Shown here: piece by piece, positions 56,290-64,000 of the stretch
Position numbering within the stretch: the first letter of the stretch is position 1
Layout of the letters: every line of letters begins with the position of its first letter
Source of the DNA: Anastatus disparis
Taxonomy: Eukaryota; Arthropoda; Insecta; Hymenoptera; Eupelmidae
Reading direction: 5' to 3'
DNA: 64,000 nt
NCBI GenBank assembly: GCA_017163975.1
Contig: JAFFSR010000227.1
Location: 6,004,501 to 6,068,500, forward strand
Notes under the pieces: model-generated
Told to the model about the DNA's origin: nothing
The model's input: only the letters and a program-made list of their open reading frames with translations
Databases searched by the model: none
Program-made: the position numbers and the translations under genes

Positions 56290-56296
56290 TTTTATA
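56290..56296 (-). promoter_or_regulatory. TATA-like box of lectin gene 1
   Basis: TATAAAA followed by TTGTTC, 70-76 nt before the ATG. The same TATAAAATTGTTC stands before lectin gene 2. Confidence 0.5.
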
Positions 56297-56587
56297 AAAA
56301 ATTTTAAGTCTTATACTTATGACTAATAAACGTTCCTTTATTTTTTGCTGATAAAAAATTTCTTAATCGTGAGCGATCAGATAGTATGTATTTATCTCTT
56401 TACAGATTTTTTAAAATGATTATATTATTGAACTATAAAACTAAAAATGCACAAATGCAAATAATAACATTTTATTTATCTAAAATATTAATAATCCACC
56501 GTGCTTAACCATATTAGCTTTCTAACCAGTTAAATTAATTTTTATTTAAACTTTAACATAGTTATAATCGGTTAAAACGACTTCATT

Positions 56588-56760
56588 GTCTTTTATCATT
56601 ACCGGGGATTCACCGTTCTTGCGCTTATCTGTAATAAATCAATTGTTTTTCAATTATTACGTTTGTGACATCTCTTATTCATTACCGGGGATTCACCGTT
56701 CTTGCGCTTATCTGTAATGATGGATCAATTGTTTTTCAATTATTACATTTGTGACATCTC
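56588..56760. repeat. 84-bp tandem duplication upstream of lectin gene 1
   Basis: TCATTACCGGGGATTCACCG .. TTCTTGCGCTTATCTGTAAT occurs at 56596 and again at 56680. One diverged copy stands before lectin gene 2 (60958-61005, GCCGGGACTTCACCGGACTT). The core is GC-rich in a very AT-rich setting and keeps its place relative to both genes, about 370-450 bp upstream, so it may be a regulatory element. Confidence 0.75.
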
Positions 56761-56932
56761 TTATTCGCTCTTTCTACATTTTACACTCATTATATTACAA
56801 TGGAATAATTGATGATAGATTTATTGAAAAACTTCACTGGTTGTTAAATATGCATTTTTATTTTAATGCTTTAGAAATCATTTCGAGAAAGCTATAATGC
56901 TAGCTAAATTTTCATTAATGCTCTAAAATGTT

Positions 56933-57080
56933 GTTTGAGTTCGAATCCCGCTCTCAGCCTATTGATACAAGCAGCGCTGTACTTTACATGTGTTTTGTTC
57001 ACAAACGTGCTGGAGACCTCCGTTGCTAATTGGCATCGCAATGGTATCATAAATATAGCAACGTCAAATTAAAAAAAAAG
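56933..57080 (+). repeat. tRNA-derived SINE, 5'-truncated
   Basis: Starts at the B box (GAGTTCGAATCCCGCTCTCA) and continues through the body (TTTACATGTGTTTTGTTCAC .. CGTTGCTAATTGGCATCGCA) to an A-rich tail. The A-box head is missing. Confidence 0.85.
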
Positions 57081-58597
57081 TCTGTTGGCCTGGTATATCA
57101 TGTACGCAAAGATGAAATTAAAAAAAATTTTTTTTTATAAAAAGAAATAATATGGATAAGCTATTTTTTAAAGTCTTTTATAGGAAATGTCTCCTTTTTA
57201 TGAAAAAACACATATTTACACACTTTTTTTGCTTCTCTGTGCTACAACAATTATAAAAAATATGCTAATAGTCCAACATCCATTAGTGGCTATGAGTTGA
57301 AATTGAAAACGTTTTTTTATAATGAGATGAAATGGATATTAATACTAGCAATCATATTTTATTTTGAAATTTTAACCAAATAAATTCTTGAAAAAATTAC
57401 GCCGAAGGAAGTTAATTAAGATTATAAAATTCTAAAATGTCATTAAACCTTAGCATATGATATTTTAGAAGTCATTTAAATGAAAAGTAGAAATTTTTGT
57501 AACAGCTGTAGTTATAAGAATTCAATTGATAAATGAAACACAAAATTACTTTCCAAGTAAGCTAAAATTTATTAACATATCCGAAAAAAAGTGTCGTGTT
57601 CAATTGACATCCATCGATGTATATTAGATTGTATACGTTTACATTTACATTAGTAAAATTCTTTTTTATTCATCAAATAAATTTCAATGTCTTATGGAAT
57701 TTCGATTTATACTATTTAAAATTTTTGATGATGTGTTCAACATATTGTCTTCTTATAAATTGAATTAATAATTTTTCAAAAATTATTAAAAAATATTTTC
57801 ATCAGTACACTGATTAACCTTCTTATTTTGATAATAAATTATTGTTAATATTATTGTTAATATTATTTGGCTACTGATCTCGCAGAATTAATTATAATCA
57901 GCTTTATAATTTTTACAAAATTTTTTTTTATTGTGATGTAATTCTTTTGTGAGCAGAGTAGTAATTTGCTTAGATCATGAAATTGATTTTTGCATGTGTA
58001 TACATTTTGATCACGGGCTCATTGATATTTGCTTTAAGATATTTCTTTTTGTCAATGCGGTATACTTTTCGTTATTTATTGCGAGTGAACAACCCTTACT
58101 ATTTTTTTGACTGAAATAGATTTCAGATAACAAAATGAGTCTACATCTGAAAATATGCATCAAAATATTGTACAATTTTCGTAATAATACGTAATTTTAT
58201 AGGAAGTAATGATTGATTGTTATTAACTTCATTCATTCTGGCATTAGTTACGTAAATAAATATGTCGTATTATTAATTTTGTATTATTCAAATAAAAAAA
58301 GCTTGAGGAAGAAATAAGTAAAAGTGATATCTTATATTGTGTATTGATTGCTTCATAAATAATTATCAAGGATATAATCACGAGTGACGGTATTTTAAAG
58401 TTTGAAAAAATGATTAACTGATGACATTTCTTTTGAAATATAAGATTTTATAATTGATTTAAATATTTTCAAATACATATTTATTATTTACAAAACTTTT
58501 ATAAAAATTTCATACACAGAAAGTTTTTAAATGTTCATTTAAAATTAATAAAAAATATTTATACATATACTACATTATTACTGACTACAGTATTTGT
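57081..58597. other. AT-rich 3' flank of lectin gene 2
   Basis: No gene. Contains 57298-57560, the second copy of the segment at 52640-52915, and near 57610-57640 the empty site of the SINE at 52955. Confidence 0.7.
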
Positions 58598-60574
58598 TCA
58601 CTTTAAATCAATTTTACAATAAAACGGTAATGCCATACTACATACTTCATCATTTAAACCCATACCCCATGTTTCTTTGATATAACCTATACAAACATTG
58701 ATACCAGTTGGGTGATTAGGTTCTCCTTTATTCCAGGGTGCATAACCAACCTTATCAAGTGGTTCATCAAATACCGAGACATAATTTTTATTAGCAAATA
58801 ATCCATGCACACCCAGCCATCCTTGCCATATTTTGCTGTCAAGGTGGAGCTTTTTAATGACTGCTTCTTCTTCAGCTGATCTTATCACTGCTAAATGAGC
58901 TGAAAATTTATGTGATGGTGTTATTGATTTTATTTAATGAATTTATCTTATGATGAAATATGTAGATTTTTCGTTTCCTATTTATTTAGTTCAAATTATT
59001 GTAATTTAAAAATCAAAATTTTTTTGATTCTTTGGATCACAGATTTTTATGAAACTGTGAGATACAATTTTTTTTCTGAAAAATACGTTCTACGAAGTTA
59101 AACAGACTAATGCTTTGAGAATCCAAAAATATTGCATTTACTAAATTTTGAATTTGGCGCTTTTTATAAAAAAATTCTCTTTTTTCATCAGTCGAAATCA
59201 CCAATTTCATATTGATCATATGCTGCTAATATTTAAAAAATAATGAATTTCATAAATGATTAACACATTTTGATACTACAAATGTACTTTGTCAACTTAC
59301 CTAGAATATGAAAATAATTTGTATGGATATGAATATAATTACATTATTTATTGTATTGATAGTTTTTATATTACACTCATAAAAATTATTTTCATATTCT
59401 AGATAAGCTAGAAAATTACATTTTTCGCATAAAAATGTGCTAAAAATTTATTATTGTATTTTTTAGATATTATCAACATGATGAATAGAATGAAATCAGT
59501 GGTCCAATCCATTAAAAAGTAGATTTTTTCAAAAATTGCAATATCTTTGGATTTTAATAGCGTTAGACTGTGCAGCTCTTCAGAATATGATTTTTAGGTG
59601 AGATTAATTAGGTCTCACAATTTTATCAATATCTGCGACCCGAAGAAGGATTACTTTCCAAGTAAGATCATTTAAAATGCAAAACTATTAGTATATCAGA
59701 TAAACAATGTCTTTTTTCATAAAGTTGGAATTTTATTGTTGGCATTTGAGGATTTTAATTTTATTTAATTGTTAAAACTGCATTTTTGAGATTTTAATTT
59801 TTTTTAAATATATAAAAATTTTTACCTCCTTCTGAAATGCATATGCTTCTTGCTTCATTCCATGATTTTGGAGTTGAATGAAATTTATGCGCACCTATTT
59901 TTGGAGTAATTACATAATCGTCGGGTATCTTTGGATTTTCTTTTTCATTTTCTGTCTCATTTTTCTGACAGTCATTCTTTGAATTGATGTAAAATATTTG
60001 TTGCGTTGCTTGGAAGTACTGATTACCAGTAAAATTGTCCCAACCTTCAAATTCTTTAAAATAAAGTATTTTCAATTTAAAATATTTTTCACTTCACAAA
60101 ACTATCAAATGTATTTTTTTGATGAGATTAAAATGATGATATATTTTATGTAAGAATCTAATGGAATATGTATAAAGATACTTTTTTTAATGCACATAAA
60201 AATATACATCTGTTTAATAAATTCAAAATAAAATTTTGAGAAATAAATTCTATTTGATAAATTAAACTTTTGATTAAAAAAATTTCTTTTGAAAAAATTG
60301 GTTTTAAACAAAATTGTACTTTTTTGTTACTGATAATTAATGCCTTAATTTTCTGAAAATCTTCAATACAATTCAATTGAAACAAAAGTAAAAGAGGATA
60401 TAGATAGCTTTTAAAGATTGCATGTTTATTAGCGAAATTATTTATAATATTTTTCAATAGTTTCGTACCTTGTAAATCAGGGATCTGTTTATCAGTAAGC
60501 GGCGATGCTAAAGATGATGGTCCACCAGCACAGATTACAATCAACAGAAAAGTATAAGGGAAATGTACTTTCAT
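58598..60574 (-). CDS. Secreted C-type lectin 2
   Basis: 211-aa paralogue of the lectin at 54343, minus strand. Exons 60574-60469, 60053-59826 and 58899-58598 (TGA); exons 1 and 2 have exactly the lengths of those in lectin 1 (106 and 228 nt) and the phases agree. Signal peptide MKVHFPYTFLLIVICAGG; linker almost identical to lectin 1 (FTGNQYFQATQQIFYINSKN). The C-type lectin domain has SWNEARSICISEGG, AHLAVIRSAEEEAV, WQGWLGVHGLF, EPN in KGEPNHPTGINVCI, and a final cysteine (PFYC). Exon 2 is nearly unchanged between the copies while exon 3, the sugar-binding half, differs much more (for example GLNDEVCSM against GFMDEICNT), which suggests diversifying change of ligand. Probably functional. Confidence 0.92.
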
Positions 60575-60658
60575 TTTCGTAAAACACGTCTTAAGATCAA
60601 AGAATTTGATAATAGAACTTTGCTGAACTACAATCTGTATTACAACTAAACTGAACAA

Positions 60659-60667
60659 TTTTATATA
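60659..60667 (-). promoter_or_regulatory. TATA box of lectin gene 2
   Basis: TATATAAAA followed by TTGTTCAG, 85-93 nt before the ATG; conserved with lectin gene 1. Confidence 0.55.
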
Positions 60668-60679
60668 GAATTGTATGTC

Positions 60680-61367
60680 TTATCTTACTTACGACCAATA
60701 AAAATTTCTTTATTATTTGCTGATTAAATATTTTTCAATTACAATCGATCAGATAATAAATATTTATCTCTTTTAAGATTTTTTAACATTATTATATTAT
60801 CGAACTGTAAAACTAAAAATTTCTAAAAAAGCAAATAACAATTTTATTATTTAAAATATTAATAATCCATTATCTTAACCATAAACTAGCTTTCTGACCA
60901 GTAAATTTAATTTTTATTAGAACTTCAATATAGTTATAATCAGTCAAAACGATTTTATTGTCTTTTATCATTGCCGGGACTTCACCGGACTTGCGCTTAT
61001 CTTTTTAATGATAGAAAGTTTTTCATTCGCTATTCTACATTTTATATTTACTTAATATTAATTAAAAAAAGTAATTAAAAACTAAAAGAATTAATATATA
61101 GCAATGACTGACTATTTAGTTTTGTTTATTTATTACTAACAAAGGTTTTCTTTAGTGTCATATGCTATTAGATATTTATATTCTTTTATTACCAAAGTCT
61201 TTATTTATTATTTGACTGAAGAATAATTAAATTTAGTTATTTTAAAGTTATACTAATTTATATTAACTTTTGCGATTCGATTCGAATCTGATGATATGTA
61301 GACTTTAAAGCATGTATGTATTTTAGAGTTGAACTAAGATTCTTGAAAACACAATATATTAGTTATA
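60680..61367. other. Upstream region of lectin gene 2
   Basis: 60680-61005 matches 56300-56640 upstream of lectin 1, including the GC-rich core at 60973. From 61006 on it is AT-rich with no recognised feature. Confidence 0.6.
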
Positions 61368-61938
61368 TATGTCCTTTGGCCGTATTCAGGTGGAATATGA
61401 ATCGAGGACAATGTTTGTCGCTTGAGCTGAAATTGCCGAGGGCGCGCGAAGCGCGCCCGAGGTAGATTTCTGCTCAAGCGGCAAACATTGTTCGAGATTC
61501 AGATTCCACCTGAATAAACGGCCAAAGGACATAGATGATTTTATGTCCGAAGTAGGCCGTATGAGAAAATATAACTTATTAGTTCAAAATATTAATCTTT
61601 TTTTCAATACTTTTAAAATTAAATTTTAGTTCTATTGATTTTTTCTTTTGTTTCTTAGATTGACATTTTGTAATGAGTATAGCTGCTGTCGAAGCGCGAG
61701 TCATTTTTTTTTCACTAACCTACGTTCAATATGATTGCTCTTTGACATATTGAACGAAACATAGTAGGATCGGTGATGCCATATTGATTTCTCCTGAGAC
61801 ATATTGAGTCTCAATATGTCTCAGGAAGACATATAATTCTTGCAATAAGTCGTGGAGCGCGTCTCAGACATATGGGATGCCAATACAAATTTAGCATGCT
61901 CTTTACATACTGACACGAATACGGCCTACGAGGACATA
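61368..61938. mobile_element. 571-bp MITE, solo copy of the palindrome unit
   Basis: Bounded by TATGTCCTTTGGCCGTAT and ATACGGCCTACGAGGACATA (imperfect inverted ends). It contains a 166-bp hairpin (61368-61533) with a GC-rich tip (GGGCGCGCGAAGCGCGCCC) and the smaller hairpin CCTGAGACATATTGAG T CTCAATATGTCTCAGG. Almost identical to both arms at 33111-34323. No coding capacity. Confidence 0.88.
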
Positions 61939-62591
61939 AAAATATATATGCAATCATATTGCCATTTCCAGGTATTTTATCTCACTTACATAATAAATAA
62001 AAGTTATAGAAAATTAGTCAAATAAAGGCAATATTATATTATTCAGTAAATACAAATGGTTATTATTTTTAGATAAGCATAAATAAAGTTTTAAAAATAG
62101 CGGTCTAAAGCTAATAAAGTTTTAAAAAATAATGAAAGAGGCTATAAGTCTATCTTTATTATGGCATGAAAAATATTTCAATATTTTTCATTGAAATTCA
62201 TTAAAAGAAAGTAAAAGTGAATAAAAAAATATTTCATTATTGCTATATAATTGGAATTTTTATTATTTTTTATAGTAAAAGGTTAACAAAAAAAGATATA
62301 GAACATTGTTTTTTTTTTCAAAAAATACACTTATTATTTAAATAAAAATGATTTTATTCATTGTAAAATTTTAAAACTATACGGAAAATCATAATTTATT
62401 ATTATTTTATGCTTTGAATTATTGTATAAAGTAATAAAATAGAAAAATATTTAATTTATTTTAAGTATATAACATTACATAAAATTATTTTTGATGTACA
62501 GAGGGTTAAAACGGGAATGATATCAGATTTAATTTCTTTTATTAAAATTTTTCTTCCATTTATCAGTGATATTAAATCTTATCCTATATAG
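61939..62591. other. Gene-free AT-rich sequence
   Basis: Nothing recognisable. Confidence 0.5.
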
Positions 62592-62775
62592 AGACCGTCA
62601 GCGGCTCACTTGGTAGAGCGATGAATTCGTAACTTGAGAATCCGAGTTCAATTCCCGTTCTCGGCCATTTTATACAAACACCACTGCACGCTACATGTGC
62701 TTTGGACACAATATGCTGGAGACTTCCATAGTTAATTAGCATCGCAATGATAGCATAAATACAACAACGTTAAAA
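62592..62775 (+). repeat. tRNA-derived SINE, diverged full-length copy
   Basis: A box (AGCGGCTCACTTGGTAGAGC), B box (GAGTTCAATTCCC), body (GCTACATGTGCTTTG .. AATTAGCATCGCAATGATAG) and an A-rich tail. More mutated than the copy at 8316. Confidence 0.85.
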
Positions 62776-63379
62776 AAATTTTTAAAAAACAATGTTGTAA
62801 CAAAATGAAAAATTGATGAAAATTCTTTTGAAATAAATGAATTATTAATTGATTTTAATATTTTCCAAATTATATTTATTCTTTACAAAACTTTTAAAAA
62901 CATTTCATACATATAAAGTTTCTAAATGCTTAAAACTAATTAAAATTATTTAAACATCCCTGGTAGAATCATTGCTGGGTTTACACCTGAATTTCGCCTA
63001 GAATTTTTCAATATCGGTAGAATCTAATTTATGAATCCGACTAGAAATACTATGAATGGCGACATGCATTTTGCATGAATTTCTAGGTAAAATTCAGGTA
63101 AGGAGAAAAATTGTACTCCGAACATATAGAATAACACACGCATTTGTGCGTGATCATAAGTATAAAAAATTTCTTTATTTTTTTCCACTTATTTTCTTTT
63201 TTATTCTTTGAAACTATTATATTCGTTTAACAAATTTTACTTTCTCTTTTAATTTGTTCAATTCTAATATGCTTCACAACAATGTTTCTTGTTACCCATG
63301 ATACATTTTGAGGTTAACATAAGAGAGTGGCGTTCGGTTGAAAGTGACAGCGTTAGGGAGGGAAATTCAAAAATGTTTT
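62776..63379. other. AT-rich spacer with a short inverted-repeat element
   Basis: 62992-63100 carries inverted ends (ACCTGAATTTCGCCTAGAAT and GAATTTCTAGGTAAAATTCA) around about 65 bp, a probable tiny MITE. CCCTGGTAGAA occurs at 62968 and 63954. No gene. Confidence 0.45.
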
Positions 63380-63665
63380 TAAAAAAAATATTTTTTTTTT
63401 TTTTTTTAATTATCTACGGAGCAAAGCTCCATCAATCCTAACAAATTTTTAAAGTGGTATGTATGCCCACTATATGCACGCTTTAAATTTTTTGACATTT
63501 TTTTCTTTGTTGTGTCAGACCACGCCACACTCTATTGACGTATTATTTAACGTGGTGTCAACCCACGGCAGAGACAGCGAAAAAGCGCCCAGACGGAGAA
63601 TCGATCCCGCGCCAACGTGAATGCGAGTCGCGCGCCTTATAGCCACTACTCCACTGAGCTCTACA
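63380..63665 (-). repeat. Second tRNA-derived SINE family (minus strand)
   Basis: On the minus strand the head reads AGAGCTCAGTGGAGTAGTGG (A box), then a cloverleaf-length stretch to GGGATCGATTCTCCG (B box), an unrelated body of about 190 bp with GTGTGGCGTGGTCTGACACA, and a poly-A tail (T-run at 63387-63408). Head and body differ from the other SINEs in the window. Confidence 0.65.
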
Positions 63666-63950
63666 AAATGATTTATTGAGAATTTTAGCTAATTTATATT
63701 AATTTTAGCTAAAATTTTAATTTTTTACTTAAAATCTGATAAATCAGGTCAATTTGATTTTAATTATTATAAGATTTTTTTTTAAGCTAATTTTAGCTGA
63801 TTTATTGAGAATTTTAGCTAAAAATTTAATTTTTTAGCTAAGTTTAGCTAATTTATCGTGAATTTTATTTAAAATTTTAATTTTTTTACTTAAAATCTGA
63901 TAAATCAGGTCAATTTGATTTAAATTGTCATAAGATTTATTTATCTTTTT
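63660..63950. repeat. ~161-bp AT-rich tandem repeat, two units
   Basis: CTGATAAATCAGGTCAATTT occurs at 63736 and 63897, 161 bp apart. The surrounding TTTTAGCTAA/TTTAATTTTT text repeats with the same spacing. Confidence 0.8.
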
Positions 63951-64000
63951 ATCCCTGGTAGAAAATGAAACGCTTTTTTTACCATTTTATAGCCATGGCT

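Noticed and set aside
60105..60658. Minus-strand 166-codon frame including the lectin 2 signal peptide
   Set aside because: It reads through the exon 1 donor into the intron; exon length, phase and paralogue comparison support splicing after 60469.

Overview
This is an insect nuclear genome window, most likely from a parasitoid wasp (Hymenoptera). The DNA is strongly AT-rich. Genes have spliceosomal introns with GT..AG borders, there are tRNA-derived SINEs and many small inverted-repeat transposons, and nothing looks operon-like. The wasp assignment is an inference. It rests mainly on host-type single-exon ankyrin genes with a C-terminal PRANC domain, a combination reported from parasitoid wasps, Wolbachia and poxviruses, found beside local expansions of chemoreceptors and C-type lectins.

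Layout. (1) 1-2797: the last four coding exons of SCAR/WAVE, the actin-nucleation promoting factor; its N-terminal part lies before the window. One intron carries a 79-bp piggyBac-like MITE. (2) 2798-14944: about 12 kb with no gene I can support. It holds the SCAR 3' UTR of unknown extent, two SINE copies, a doubtful RRM-like remnant and a perfect 38-bp palindrome. (3) 14945-37540: a head-to-tail array of divergent ionotropic receptors (IRs). Four are intact and intronless (621-628 aa), one is intact with a single intron (615 aa), and three are decayed copies. The array is broken by a TE nest (29.5-31.3 kb) and a 1.2-kb palindrome (33.1-34.3 kb). (4) 39917-47617: a tandem segmental duplication with two ankyrin-PRANC genes. 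The second is whole; in the first a 504-bp TA-flanked MITE sits in the coding sequence and removes the end of the PRANC domain. (5) 47.3-53.5 kb: no gene, but a 1.63-kb foldback element with arms of about 560 bp, and a SINE split by a 378-bp hairpin element that left a visible 3-bp target duplication. (6) 54343-60574, minus strand: two tandem secreted C-type lectin genes of three exons each (213 and 211 aa), part of a larger segmental duplication. (7) 61-64 kb: another copy of the element that forms the 1.2-kb palindrome, a further SINE, a second SINE family and a 161-bp tandem repeat.

How the parts relate. SCAR is an ordinary conserved gene at the edge. The other families (divergent IRs, ankyrin-PRANC, C-type lectins) are all fast-evolving, locally duplicated families that plausibly serve host sensing or host/pathogen interaction. 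In each, paralogue comparison shows the same process: tandem duplication, then small DNA transposons and SINEs landing in only one copy, sometimes breaking it. No CRISPR array, rRNA or functional tRNA gene was seen. Gene models come from reading frames and splice-site phase only; no similarity search was possible.
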